Origin: Cryptomeria japonica
Taxonomy: Eukaryota; Streptophyta; Pinopsida; Cupressales; Cupressaceae
Direction: 5' to 3'
Length of the DNA stretch: 64,000 nucleotides
Assembly: GCF_030272615.1 (NCBI RefSeq)
Contig: NC_081414.1
Span: forward strand, 522,593,137-522,657,136
The notes beneath the pieces are model-generated. The model was not told the DNA's origin. It did not search any database and saw only the letters and a list, made by a program, of their open reading frames with translations. This document shows, one piece after another, positions 11,511 through 22,700 of the stretch; position 1 is the first letter of the stretch; the number at the start of each line of letters is the position of its first letter. A program made the position numbers and the translations under genes.

Positions 11511-12832
11511 CTAACTCTTGTGCTCACCCTATTGCAAAGATAATATGATCCTATTGCTAATAAAACTTGATTATCTTCTCAATTCAAAGGTTTCATTTTA
11601 GTTATGATTGAATCCTTGTAAGTGTTTGCATAGTTGATTTTAAGCTATCACCTCTGAATTAAGTCCTTAGTTGTACAAACAACATCATGGCCACAAATCG
11701 ACCTCATGCACTACACAAATTTATCAAAAAAATAGACCAAATTTTCCCCAATTAACCTTACACACCTCTTTAGCATACCCATTGCACACCAAAGTGCAAT
11801 TGGTAGTTTATATTATTTTATAAATATAAGTTGTAGTTAATATTACATAAATATAATTATTCTAATATAATTTGAAGGTACCAATTATTCAAAATTATAA
11901 TAATTAAAAACTAGAAAAAATATTTTTATTACAATACTATGATGGCAAGTACTCACCACTACGTGGCACTTGTTTTCAATTATTTTTAAAAAATTTTAAG
12001 TGCAAATATTTAAAAAACTTTGTTATATTATTTTATGAGTATTAAAAACCTAAGGTATATTAAAAAAAGCATAAAGATTCAATTAGATAAAACACCCAAT
12101 CTCAATCATTGAATACAAATCATTAACAACCATTAGATCTAAATCATAAGGAAGTTCATTTATTTTACTAATTACCTCTTTATCCAATATTTGGATAAAT
12201 TGATTTTATAAAATTATTTAATTTTAATTTTCAGACATAATAAAACTAACTATCAATTATAAAACTATTTAATTTTAATTTTTATAGATATTTTATTTTC
12301 AGACATAATAATTAATTTTTTTATATGATTTAGTTTTATAAAACTGAAAACAATAAAATTCTTTATCTAAATCACAACAATTTTTTGACAAGTTTGCAAC
12401 CATATAACTACCTAATTAACATCTGTATTTGTAAAATATCTGATAAAAAATAAAAAAATTCTAAATATTAATATTGAATATTTTTAAATTAACAAGAATT
12501 AAATTAAAAATAATAATATCATTAATTAAATTAACTTAAAATATGGTAATAATTAATAGACACTTGATGTATTGATAAAGTTGAATAAAGTTGAATCCTG
12601 CTTAATACAAGGCCTCCAAATTAGAGGAATAAGGCCAGATTATGGCAGATTATGCCAAATATAGAGACCCAGAAAAAGATTTGCATCAGATTTAATTACG
12701 GTCCCACTTCCCTAAATTCGTAATAGTATTAATAAAACCCTTACGATGTAAATAGAGGAACAACTATTGAAAACAGCCATTGAAGTACGGAAACGTCTGT
12801 ATTATCAAACAGAAATGGTATGGAGTCTGGGA
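11511..12832. other. AT-rich spacer; right end holds the PLAC8 3' UTR
   Basis: No ORF or element ends recognised between 11520 and 12730. About 12730-12832 is immediately downstream of the PLAC8 stop codon on the minus strand. No strong AATAAA is visible there. Confidence 0.5.
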
Positions 12833-13560
12833 TCATCTTGCCATGTTTGGATTGACAGGAGGTGTCATGGCGCTCCCCATCTCGCGCTCTTGCTTTTGCT
12901 GATTCCCAATCCAACCTACAACACGCCAAAAAGAAATCAACCTCAAAAGTCAAAACCATCTGAAGAATCCTAAAACTTAACATCCAACAACACAAATGTA
13001 TTACCCAGAGCAGGATCATATCCTCTGCTTTTGAGCTCTCTGTATTCCTGGCACAGCGCGCATAGTTCGCAACACCAATGGACGACACAATCTGTGCAGG
13101 TCTCCTCCAAGTTAAATTGAACCCGCATCTTTTTCCGGTAGAAGCACGAATAGCAGCACGCGAACCCCGTAAAATAGCACAGTACAGCGTAGACCGCTCC
13201 GCCAAAAGCGCATGCTGCATTAAGTTTAACCACTCAGCATATCCATACAATAATAAAACAAATAGATATAAATTGGTTGCTTAGAATTTTGTTTATGGAG
13301 GTCTTACATGTAGAACCCTCATCCACTATCTCAGCTATTTGCCCAAAAGTGATGCAGGGGCAGAAGCATGTGACGCAACCTGCACTCACACAACATTTCC
13401 ATTATTATTAATTCAAATATGATGATAAAAAAGAGGTAAAAAATGGCGGAAAATAATAAAAACAGAAGGTTATACAGGTGGAAAAATCTTTGAAGCAGCC
13501 GAAGAGGCCAGAGGACCACACTGTGGGGCGAAGTTCCTGCCCTGCCTTTGGAGGATACAT
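12833..13560 (-). CDS. PLAC8 domain protein (cell number regulator / plant cadmium resistance type), four exons
   Basis: Spliced by hand: exon 1 13560-13476, exon 2 13379-13308, exon 3 13214-13005, exon 4 12915-12833. The three introns are 96, 93 and 89 bp. All have GT...AG ends (donors GTATAA, GTAAGA, GTAATA; acceptors TGCAG, TGCAG, TGTAG) and phases agree. The product is 149 residues, normal for the family. The hallmark CCVTCFCPC sits at residues 29-37, followed by [12 protein letters not shown], a Cys-rich hydrophobic segment ([18 protein letters not shown]), then [20 protein letters not shown] and a short polar tail ending [11 protein letters not shown]. Family members are small plasma-membrane proteins linked to organ-size control or heavy-metal/calcium transport; which role applies here cannot be told from sequence. 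No lesion seen. It is the one gene in the window that looks functional. Confidence 0.93.
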
Positions 13561-14243
13561 CTTCTTCTTCTTCTGCTCCTCCTGCCTCTTCAACAAAAGA
13601 GATAAAGTAAGATGTGCCTTTGAAATGGGAGTATGTGTGGATACAAATAAGTAAATGGGGATGTGGAATTAGAGAGAGGTGTAGAATAAGAATGAGGTGG
13701 ACCCCATTGGTACTAGTACGATCAAGATGAAAATTGGACTCCACTCATTCTCACCTAATCCTTCCAAAATCAAAATGGGGCTCTTGTTATCGTTTCATGT
13801 CTTGTCCTGTGCCCTTTATCTCGTCTCTCATTTTCCCGCTACAGAGCAAGCAAAGGAAAGGAAAGAGAAAACATCATTTCATGGCGCACTATGATCTAGA
13901 TTTTTTGTTTCACTACTCTCACCACTCTATCCCGTGTTTCTCTCATGCGCAACGTGGCACCTTGTAAAGCGATTCGGGCTTCACTGTCCACATAAACCAA
14001 GTCCATGCCATCTAAAGGTACCTATCATTATTATTATTCCTATAACTATTATTATCATTATTCCTATACCTATTATTATCATTGGGTTCCATCAAAAGCG
14101 AGTTTGACAAAACAGTTATTTTTATTTAATAATTAATTTAAAAATCAGAATATAATTGTATTCTGAAAGAACGGGTTAGGAAAGGGCAAGAACAGCTGGA
14201 AGTAACGAATGAGTAGGTCCCACATCAGCCACCTAAATAGGTC
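13561..14243 (-). promoter_or_regulatory. PLAC8 upstream region
   Basis: Immediately upstream of the ATG is a purine-rich leader (GAAGAGGCAGGAGGAGCAG, then AAG repeats). A CCAAT-like ATTGG is at about 13706-13710 on the plus strand. I see no convincing TATA box. An ATT-rich simple repeat is at 14020-14085. A Mutator-like element begins at 14253, so it may contribute distal promoter sequence. Confidence 0.4.
14020..14085. repeat. ATT/TATTATC simple repeat
   Basis: Two tandem versions of ATTCCTATAACTATTATTATC and neighbouring ATT triplets. Confidence 0.7.
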
Positions 14244-14252
14244 ATCATTTAG

Positions 14253-14505
14253 GGCACCGGCTACACAGGGGACAAAATGGCCCGTCCCATGCCATGTCTT
14301 CTTCATGCTCCCCATGCCATGTGTACGGTTTGATTGGACGTGGTGGCTCTTTCTATCATGCACATCACATCAGAACCTGCAGTCTGTTCAACCTCTTTTC
14401 TCCTTACAACAAATTAAATGCTTTGTTTTTGTTCTTTTGGAATTTATTTTTTTCCAAATCATTTTCATTTTAACTTCTATCTTTTAAAATAAAATTATTT
14501 ATTTA
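14253..14505. repeat. MULE left terminal inverted repeat (clearest part)
   Basis: Pairs with 16290-16509 reversed. Shared landmarks are GACAAAATGGCCCG, CCATGCCATGT, GTTTGATTGGACGTGG and AAATTAAATGCTTTGTTTTTG. The homology probably extends to about 14650. Confidence 0.85.
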
Positions 14506-14659
14506 CTTAAAAAAATTAATTTAATTTAATTTATTTTTAATAAATTAAAGATGTTAAGAAAATTTAAATATAAATTAATTATTTTTTTGAAATAATTAAT
14601 TTATTTTAACTTGTGTAACTTATTATCTTATAATATGTTAAATATAAAATTATAACAAT

Positions 14660-14900
14660 TAAAATTATACAAATTATTATGAATTAAAATAAATGATTGT
14701 TATTTTTTTTATATTAATCTTTATTAATTATTTTTATTATTATAGTTTTTACAAGATTAGTACTATATATTATCAATATAATATAATAATTTTGTAGTAA
14801 AAATAAAAACTATAATAATCAAAATAATTAATAAAGAATAATATAAAAAACCATAACAATCTTTCATTTTAATTATAATAATTTGTATAATTTTAATGTT
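14660..14900. repeat. Inner AT-rich inverted repeat
   Basis: 14660-14765 and 14795-14900 are near reverse complements around a short loop (shared TTATTAATTATTTT and ATTATAGTTTTTA segments). This gives a hairpin nested within the larger fold-back. Confidence 0.7.
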
Positions 14901-14904
14901 AGTC

Positions 14905-15622
14905 TTATGGTTAGGGTTAGGAGGTTATGGTTAGGATTTACATCATGGCTACGGTAAGGATTTACAACATGGTTAGGGTTAAGGTTAGGATTATTGTTAG
15001 ACTCGCAACTTGGAATTATGGTTAGGAATATCGTTATGGTTAGGATTAGGATTTACATTATGGTTGAGGTTAGGCTTAGAGGATTAGGGTTAGGGTTAGT
15101 TTTATGATTAAGCTTAAGATTTAGGGTTATGACTAGGATTATGGCTAGGGTTAGTGTTGATGGCATGGTTAGGGTTAGGGTTAGGAATTAAGACGAAGTA
15201 TTAATCCATTATAGATTTTTCTTTTCAATAATTTATTTTTTGACATAATTATGTAGATATCAATTACATTTCTACCATTTTAGGGATCTCCAAAGATTAA
15301 TAAGATTCATTCCAAACTTTAGAGGAAGGAATATGGTTATGGTTAGGGTTTAGGATTTACATTATGGTTGAGGTTAGGCTTAGAGGATTAGGGTTAGGGT
15401 TAGTTTTATGATTAAGCTTATGATTTAGGGTTATGGTTAGGATTATGGCTAGGGTTAGTGTCGATGTCCTAGATAGGGCTAGGGTTAGGAATTAAGATGA
15501 AGAAGCATTAATCATTATAGATTTTTCTTTTCAATAATTTATTTTCTAACATAATTATGTAGATATGAATTATATTTCTACTATTTTAGGATCTCCAAAG
15601 ATTAATAAGATTCATTCCAAAC
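14905..15622. repeat. Degenerate TTAGGG-rich block with a 300-bp tandem duplication
   Basis: Variants of GGTTAGGGTTAGG alternate with GGATTTACATYATGG. A unit starting GGATTTACATTATGGTTGAG and ending CATTCCAAAC occurs at about 15045-15320 and again at about 15352-15621. Inside the MULE and highly degenerate, so not a telomere. Confidence 0.85.
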
Positions 15623-15884
15623 CCTAAAAGAATCTTCCTCATTAATAAAAATTAATTAATAAAGAATATAATCTTTATTAAAAAAATTAATAAAGAATAA
15701 TATAAAAAAGGATAAAAATCATTTATTTGTATTGTATTCATAATCTTTTCAATAAAAATTGTAATGATAAAGAATAATAAAAAAAATGATAACATTCATT
15801 TATTTTAATTTTAATAATTTTTTATAATTTTAAGTATTATAATTTTATATTTATATATTTCAAGATAATAAGTTGCCACAAATT

Positions 15885-15975
15885 CGTACAACTTGAGTTG
15901 GCCTAGTGGTGGAGAATTTGTGTTCTTAAAAGAGAGGTCACAAGTTTAAATCCCACAAGGGGGTAATAAAATTAT
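15885..15975 (+). mobile_element. tRNA-derived SINE-like unit
   Basis: GTTGGCCTAGTGGTGGAG (15897-15914) resembles an A box and GGTCACAAGTTTAAATCCC (about 15936-15954) a B box. The spacing and the tRNA-like phrasing are typical of plant SINE heads. The right side merges into AT-rich sequence, and neighbouring DNA is partly duplicated (AAGATAATAAGTT at about 15863 and 16043). Confidence 0.55.
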
Positions 15976-16289
15976 GACAAGTTAAAATAATTTTTAAATT
16001 TAAAAAAAAAAAATAGCATTGTTATAATTTAATATTTAATATATTTTAAGATAATAAGTTACGACAAGTTAAAATAATTTTATTATTTTAAAAAAATAAT
16101 AAATTTATATTTAAATTTTTTAAAATATTTAATTTATTAAAAACAAATTAAAGTAATTTTTAATTTCAACCCTAAAAAAAATCTCTTAAACAAAAAAAAA
16201 TTATCTATTAAATAATTTTATGATTTATATCTTTTAAAATATTATTAAAAAAATTATACATATCTTTAAATTATTTGTATTATATTATT

Positions 16290-16509
16290 ACTTACATTAT
16301 TTATAATTTTATTGTAAAGATACAAGTTAGAATGAAAATGATTTAGAAAAAAAAACATTCCAAAAAAACAAAAACAAAGCATTTAATTTGTTTTACAAGG
16401 AAAGACTGATGTGACGTGCATGAAAGAGAGAGCCGCCACGTCCAATCAAACCATAGACATGGCATGGGGGCATGGAGCGGGCCATTTTGTCTGTTGCGTA
16501 GCCAGTGCC
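16290..16509. repeat. MULE right terminal inverted repeat (clearest part)
   Basis: Reverse complement of the left arm. It includes CCACGTCCAATCAAAC and CGGGCCATTTTGTC, with small indels relative to the left copy. Confidence 0.85.
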
Positions 16510-16518
16510 ATCATTTAG

Positions 16519-17189
16519 TGTGTTCTGGTTAAGGGGGGAGTTATTCCATCGTCATAGTTTTGCACAACATCTTAATTCCCATGTTAAGCTACCCAATTCA
16601 GGATTTGACTCCTTCCACAAGTTTCATATCATGCTCAAACAATTAATAGATCTATTTTATTAGACATTTGGTGTGTAGGCAATGTAAAATCTTTATTTTA
16701 GTTTTAATAGATAATTCTACACTTTGTGATGAATAATTTTGAGGTACTAAAATTTTTGTGCCTTGGGATTAGAAATTATGGATATTTATATGTCATTATG
16801 TTGGGCTCTTCTTAGACTCGTAGCCTTTTCGTAGATGAATTTAGGAGTTTTCAAAGGTGTAGATCTACTCTACTAGCTACAAATTTGATTCCACAATCTA
16901 TGTGTGTAATTCCTTCTTTGTTTTCCTTATTCACCACTCTCTAGTTTGCTTTATTGACTAGTTTTATTTATGAATACCTTTAGAGGGTTGCTAGAATTTC
17001 TACAAGACACCTTGCCCTAGGTCAACCCCAAAAATATTGCTTATAAATGTCATTAAGGATCAAAGGTAGCAAGTAGACATGTAAATGTCCTATAATGACC
17101 TATGATACAAAATTTGATTCTTTCAAGTACTTCAATTGAAGTTTTCCTAGGATGCTCCTTAAATATAAATAATTTTTAAATGATGTTTT
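16519..17189. other. Spacer, no gene or element recognised
   Basis: Mixed-composition sequence without long ORFs, between the MULE target duplication and the LTR of element F. Confidence 0.5.
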
Positions 17190-17843
17190 GGGATGTTGAA
17201 GTATAGCGTTGTTTGGTATTTTACTGATCGGACTTAGACAACTAAGTTGTTTAATTGGCCTAATCGGCCCTAGACAATTTGTTTCACCGATTAGTTATAT
17301 GTTGTGATAAAATAATAATTAAAATATATTGTAAATGAATTGATTAAGATATGATTTGATTCTATGATAACACGTATTAACTAACTCATAATAATAAGAC
17401 GTGTTGATCAATGCTTAACTGATCTGAGGGAAGAGGCGTGGTGTTTCGAGTAAGTTGTGATGTTTAAAAAACATCTTGTCGAGTATATAGAATCGGTCTC
17501 TCCCTCCATTAGCAGATCACATAGCAGAAGGCATAAGATTATACAAATACATTTAGACATCTAGCATATCGGATTTATCCATCGCCTACAACAGTTTGTA
17601 TTAGCAATGCATCAAATTGAAGACACAAGAAGATCACGTATTGTTTAGCAAATTGTGTTCCTTATTCTATGAATCTACTGTCATTTTCAAGTCTGCATTA
17701 TACAAACAACAATCAGTTTGAGTTCCTTCTTGTGATGTGATATCTCTATCTCCAGTAGATCATCATTCATATAACAGATCGAACTTATAGTTTGAACAGT
17801 CAAATAATTTTGTAAACATAATTTGATCACTAAAAACTTAACA
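17190..17843 (+). repeat. 5' LTR of element F (left limit approximate)
   Basis: Ends CTTAACA directly before the PBS. The left edge is placed near TGTTGAAGTATAGC but is not confirmed by a second LTR. Confidence 0.5.
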
Positions 17844-17855
17844 TGGTATCAGAGT
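17844..17855 (+). other. Primer binding site of element F
   Basis: TGGTATCAGAGT, one base from the initiator Met tRNA complement. Confidence 0.8.
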
Positions 17856-17934
17856 AGGCTTAAGGAAAGATCAGATCGGATTTATAGAAGCAAGGTTATC
17901 TTCTTCAAGTTCGACTAATTCTATCAACATCAAG

Positions 17935-18747
17935 ATGGTGAATGGAATTAGTGTTGAAGACAGAATTGAGGGAGCATCAAACTTCGTATCTAGGAAGTTT
18001 AGAATTATTCTTGCCTTGGGGGAAAATGAATTAGACGAATTCGTGAAGAAAGTCATACCGGAACCAACCAAAGAGGATGAGAAGCTTCAATGGAAGAGAA
18101 AGAACCATAAAGCAATGAAAATGTTGGTTGACTCGGTGAAAGATCACATTGTACCAATTATCTCAAGTTTGAAAATGACATATGACATGTTCAAAGCATT
18201 AGAGGAAATGCCTGAGATCAACAACACAAGCCAAGCCCTTGCATTAAAGAAACAATTTCACCACATCAAAATGACGAAAGAAGAATCCATCACCTTATAC
18301 TTCATGAGGATTACTGAATTGAGAGATCAACTCTCTACCATTGGACACACTATAGAGGGAAAAGAGTTAACCATGTTGGCATTGAATGGTCTCCTTTCAT
18401 CTTGGGAGTCATTTATTGAAGGGATAAGCGTAAGATCAAAACTTCCTAAGTTTAATTGATTGAAAATAGACTGCATTCAAGAAGAGTCAAGATTGGTCAC
18501 AAGAGGCATTGGTCAAAGTTCTACAAATGATCTTGATATTCATGTTCTTGCCTCTCACTCCTCAAAGAAGAAAGGTAAGAAAGGAAAATTCAAAAGAAAG
18601 AAGGATATTTTAGAAATCCAATTCTTTAGATGTAATAAATATGGTCACTACGCAATGAAATATCTAACAAGGACTATGCCTCAAGCTTCCATTGTGGATG
18701 TTGGTGAGACTCTTCCACAAAAGGATTCAGATGGATTCATATTCTGA
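17935..18747 (+). pseudogene. Copia Gag (UBN2 type) with degraded zinc knuckle
   Basis: Starts MVNGISVEDRIEG. A 174-codon segment ends at a TGA (18457-18459) and the same frame continues to 18747. Typical Copia Gag phrases include LQWKRKNHKAMKML and ALALKKQFHHIKM, then LSTIGHTIEGKELTMLALNG. The second segment has a Lys-rich linker and CNKYGHYAMKYL, a knuckle missing its first and last Cys. Structural protein in origin; not functional here. Confidence 0.8.
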
Positions 18748-19310
18748 TTTGAAAGAGGTTATAGAGTTTTGAAGTTCTATTTGTGATGAAGAGATTGAGA
18801 TTCAAGAAGAATATGCAAAGGACTTTAGTGGAGATTATGAGATTTTGCATTTCTAATATTTTTATAAAACAATATTTCCCTGCAGAAGTGCAATAGTTCA
18901 CTTGTGTAAGCCATAGAGGCATTTGTGTAGGTGATGATACCATCTAGGGTTATGAAGAAAGTTGAGACAAGAAGGCTCTTCCAGTGAGAGGGAGTGTATT
19001 GCAAGGAGATTTTATTCTAAATCTCAGGATAGTCATATTCCTACCTAGGGCCTGATTGTATGATATTAGATCCATAATATTTTTGGATCTGGCACTTTCA
19101 GTCGTATGAGGATCATACCAGATGATGAGAGTCTCCTGAAGCAATATATATTCCATGATTGGGACCATGTGAGGATGCGATGCTTCTGTGATAGATGGAG
19201 CAGCTAAGAGGATGTGCTTCGATTGATATCCAAGGATCTTGGTCATATTGGTTCAGAGGGAGTGAACCATGTCAAGATGGTTTCTCTAGTGATCAGTATC
19301 ACTATGACAT

Positions 19311-19505
19311 GTGGAGATCAAGTACCACTATGTTAGAGACATGGTAGAAAGGAATGCTATTCAGTTGAGATACATTAGTACTGATGAGAAAATGACAGAC
19401 ATTCTCACCAAGACTCTCTCTAGGATAAAGTTTGTGTACTTTCAAGGTAAGCTTGGTATGGTAGAGAATAAAGCCCTAGTTGAGATTGAGTCTCAGCAAC
19501 ATTGA
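19311..19505 (+). pseudogene. Copia RNase H C-terminal end
   Basis: IEIKYHYVRDMVERNAIQL followed by DILTKTLSRIKFVYFQGKLG matches the invariant C-terminus of Copia pol (H-I-x-x-K-Y-H-x-x-R-D and ADxLTKxL, here with TDILTK). Only 64 codons remain. Confidence 0.85.
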
Positions 19506-19739
19506 TTTGTTTATATTTTGATTATATATATATATATATTCTAATGTATTCTTCTTTTCAAAAGATGTTTAAAGTGTAAACTCTTGATTAATGCATTTCT
19601 CCTTGAGGAAGGCTTGAGGTGAAAGCCCTTATCTCTACCCTCTGATATGGTTCATGGTTGGTGTCATGTGTGTGATGCCATGACAATACCACATGAGAGA
19701 GGTTGTGGTGATTTTCTTGTAAATGTGTGTTTACCTTCT

Positions 19740-20016
19740 GGATGAGCCATGGTGAATATCATTGTGAGGTGACGATCTCACAGTGATAAACACTTGTACA
19801 TCTTACCATCATTGTGAGGTGACAATCTCATAATAATGGTTGATATCTTATGAGGTGATATCTATGGATAAGCCATAATGGTGGATATTACATCAGGAGA
19901 TATATATGGTGGATATCACGTGAGGTGATATTCGTGGATAAGCCATAATCGTGGATATCACATTAGGTGATGTCTATGGATAAGCCATGATGTTTGTTAT
20001 CACAGTGAGGTGATAT
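19740..20016. repeat. GGTGATATC / GGATAAGCCATAAT minisatellite
   Basis: Degenerate units combine GTGGATATCACRTGAGGTGAT with a GGATAAGCCATAATSGTGG connector, with earlier CATTGTGAGGTGACRATCTCA versions. Element C is inserted at its right edge. It may derive from the 3' region of element F. Confidence 0.8.
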
Positions 20017-20232
20017 TGTTAGACAGTTCAGATAACTGGAGGACAACTGAGAGAGGGTGGGGGTGAATCAGCCGTCAGTAGATTATAGAACTTTAAGCAT
20101 TAAAACCTTATTACCAGAATACATAAACCCAATAGCGGAACAATAGATATAATAGTTAAGCACAAATATATACCACAAAACATTTACCAACCATCCACAT
20201 ATAACACCAAGATTTGTACGTGGAAAGCCCGG

Positions 20233-20993
20233 TGTAGACACCTAAAATTGTCCAGCCTAATTAAATAAATATTTTATTTATTTAATTATCTAAGCTTAAT
20301 TCTTCTATTAATTAAATAAATATTTATTTATTTAATTAATTCATTTATCCTCTTCTAGCCTTATTTCTCATTTAAATAAATACATTTATTTATTTAAATT
20401 ATCATTTTCCTAAATTAAATAAATATTCTTATTTATTTAATTGATCCCACTTCTTCTATTAATTAAATAAATCTTTATTTATTTAATTAATTCATTAACC
20501 TTTTCTACCCATGACACATGTCATTCATCTCTTAATTCATACACTACCTACCCCTTTCATTATTTTGGTATTTCTTTTACCTACCCTCTAATCCTAGCCG
20601 ACCTCCTTTTTTTACACCTCTCAATCTTATCCCTCCATTTCTTATTGTGTCTTCTATTTAAGGAGATGCTTCCTTCATTATCAAACCCTAATGATCATTT
20701 TGACTACACTACGATCCTACTTGCAACCACATTCCGTTCTTTATTGAGCTCTTGTGCATATAAAATCTGAGAGCAAATATATCAAGCAAGATCAATGGAG
20801 ATAGGAAGAATGGAGATCAAAACCCTATTGGACATGTAATGGTATAATCTTTGTGATTTCATTTGATTTGCATTGTCTTAGGTAATCTTCATATGTTATG
20901 GTGGATCTTTGTTGTTGTTAGGCTAGGGTTTTGTGGTTGAATTCATTTAGCCTTTCAATTCTGTTATTATTGTATCCATTTTCACCATACACA
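20233..20993 (+). repeat. 5' LTR of the Tat element
   Basis: 761 bp, TGTAGACACC...CATACACA. U3 contains five AT-rich near-palindromes between about 20262 and 20500. A TATA-like CTATTTAAGGAG is at about 20655-20666. Confidence 0.95.
20262..20500. repeat. Five AT-rich near-palindromes in U3
   Basis: Each is about 30 bp, of the type AATTAAATAAATA then TATTTATTTAATT, spaced by about 50 bp with CTTCTA or CCTAA linkers. The same set recurs in the 3' LTR at about 35616-35854. Confidence 0.85.
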
Positions 20994-20996
20994 TTT

Positions 20997-21014
20997 TGGC
21001 ACGCCCGGTGGGAC
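20997..21014 (+). other. Primer binding site of the Tat element
   Basis: TGGCACGCCCGGTGGGAC, three bases after the LTR end. The 18-base TGG-initial form fits a tRNA 3' end. I do not assign the tRNA with confidence. Confidence 0.75.
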
Positions 21015-21107
21015 TCTTGTCCCTTTGCATCTAAACTCCTTGTTGCAGATTTTGCATTTTTGAAGTTGCAGATCGGACATTTTTTGACAGCATTTTAGTT
21101 TTTTTTC

Positions 21108-21335
21108 CGCGTCTGTGAACTTTCGGATCGCGTCTTTGATTTTCTGGCGTGTTTGCGGGATCTGGAATCGCGTCTGTGTTTTCGAGAAATTTTATTTTGC
21201 AGGTTTCAGAAAGGAGCGTCTGTGTTTCAGAAACGCGTCTGTGTTATTTCTACCCGCGTCTGTGCATCACAAAACCGCGTCTGTGTTATCCAGACGCGTC
21301 TGTGTTGAGGGTAATAGCGTCTGTGTATTTACTGT
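21108..21335 (+). repeat. Leader cluster 1 of GCGTCTGTGT repeats
   Basis: At least nine versions of (C)GCGTCTGTGTT at irregular 20-30 bp spacing, CpG-rich within an AT-rich element. Open frames across it are composition artefacts. Confidence 0.85.
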
Positions 21336-22548
21336 TTCGAAATTTTGAAGTTTTCATTGATTCAATTTTTGGATTTTGTACTTAGGGTTTCAGATCTGGT
21401 TTATTTTTGGACTAACACTTTCAGATCTAGCTAACACAATTGGTGCAGCTTGCCTTGGAAGCTAAATCGTTTGGTTGAAGGCCCCTATTTTCACAAAGTC
21501 TTTTGGGTTTTTAAAATTTACCTAACTTGTGTGTTTGCAGGAAGGGGTGATTATTTCAAACAACCCAAACTACTAACAACTCTTTGTCGCAGGTCCTTGG
21601 CAAGGGTTCTGATTTTTATTGTGTGCCTTGTTTTCATAGACTAGCAAACGCTTCCATTGGTGCACTAAAATTGAATCATTGTCTTTTGTGTCTTGAGCAA
21701 TAGGCTCTTTTTGTTTAATCTTTAGAGGGCCTGTCTTCCCGTGTGGTCATTAGGACTACTAGTGAGAAGAGAACGACCCAAGTGGTAGCGAGGAAAACCC
21801 ACCTCTTCCGAACCACTATAATCAAATGTATTCATGGTGAAAACTATGAATAACGTGTGCTGATTAGTTCATACCGACACTATGTCTCCCCATAAACCCG
21901 TTTGATCAAATTTATTTGATCATTTGTAGGGCGTAACCCCTACCGACTGGGAGCCTTCTGTATTTACAGAGCTGAATGTGCCGCATGTATGGCCACACGA
22001 GTGGATGCCCTTACTAGCACCATTTTGTTTTAGAAGCCCAAATCCTTCTAGTTGTTGGGGCAGGAGGTCGGACCTCTGGTAGCGGCCCACACACATACGG
22101 TTCTTAGTAGAGATACAAAGTTCGCCATGGGGAGTTTTCATGGGGACTGATGCTTGGCTGACCTGAGAAGTGAGTGCCAAGGGTGGAGCCAGTGAGGTCA
22201 AGCATCTAAGTATCCGCTCTGAATAGCGTAGCCTCGGGGGTAAAACCCCATGTGGGATCAACAACTATTGTCTTGGCCAGCCATAAGAATTGTGCTTGAC
22301 TTATTTTAAACATTCAAACATTCAAGACCAAATAGCAAAACATTGTGTCTTTTGTGTCTTCAAGTGTATGCAAAACAATTTTACATCAAACAACACACTT
22401 TCTTGGAGTCATTTTGAAGTCTAAACACTTGCAAACATTGAGTCCTCATCAACATTGTGTCCTCTTGTCACGAAAAATAGTCAAACAGTTAGATTTGGTC
22501 ACAACAAAACGACTTCACAGATTGGAAAAATTACACAAATTTTACAGA
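21336..22548 (+). other. Non-coding leader of the Tat element
   Basis: No domain. It includes a GTGGTCATTAGGACTACTAG segment and numerous stops in all frames, as is usual for the long leader of Tat/Ogre elements. Confidence 0.5.
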
Positions 22549-22700
22549 AACGCGTTTGTGTCTGTTTTAACCGCGTCTGGGTCATATAAACGCGTTTGTG
22601 AAGGGCAGAATAGCGTCTGTGTTCATAATAGCGTCTGTGTTGAATAGAAACACATATGCATCGGATAACCGTGTCTGTGCAGTATACAGGCGCGTTTGTG
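22549..22700 (+). repeat. Leader cluster 2 of GCGTYTGTGT repeats
   Basis: About eight degenerate copies (ACGCGTTTGTG, AGCGTCTGTGTT, GGCGCGTTTGTGTG), same orientation as cluster 1 and about 500 bp before gag. Confidence 0.85.

Larger units (their letters stand above)
14253..16509. mobile_element. Non-autonomous Mutator-like element (MULE) with long TIRs
   Basis: The ends are inverted: left GGCACCGGCTACACAGGGGA, right reverse complement GGCACTGGCTACGCAACAGA. Both are immediately flanked by the same 9 bp, ATCATTTAG (14244-14252 and 16510-16518). A 9-bp target duplication with long TIRs is diagnostic of Mutator-like elements. Inverted homology continues inward for at least 250 bp and, less cleanly, into AT-rich sequence for several hundred more. 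There is no transposase ORF. The core holds a duplicated TTAGGG-rich block and a SINE-like unit. It lies 693 bp upstream of the PLAC8 ATG. Confidence 0.88.
17190..19510 (+). mobile_element. Element F: internally deleted Ty1/Copia retrotransposon
   Basis: Order: probable 5' LTR (about 17190-17843), PBS TGGTATCAGAGT at 17844-17855, Gag with UBN2-type core, zinc knuckle relic, a stretch without domains (18750-19300), then only the last part of RNase H. Protease, integrase, RT and most of RNase H are missing, so a large internal deletion has occurred. No clear 3' LTR copy follows. Confidence 0.75.

Noticed and set aside
12741-13250. 169-codon minus-strand ORF over the PLAC8 locus
   Set aside because: Runs through introns in a different frame from the PLAC8 exons; the spliced four-exon model explains the region.
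14905-15622. Telomere or chromosome end
   Set aside because: TTAGGG-like units are highly degenerate, mixed with other repeats, duplicated in a 300-bp unit and enclosed by MULE ends with a target duplication.
18950-19246. Minus-strand 98-codon ORF in element F
   Set aside because: Antisense to decayed Copia pol-region sequence, without any recognisable motif.
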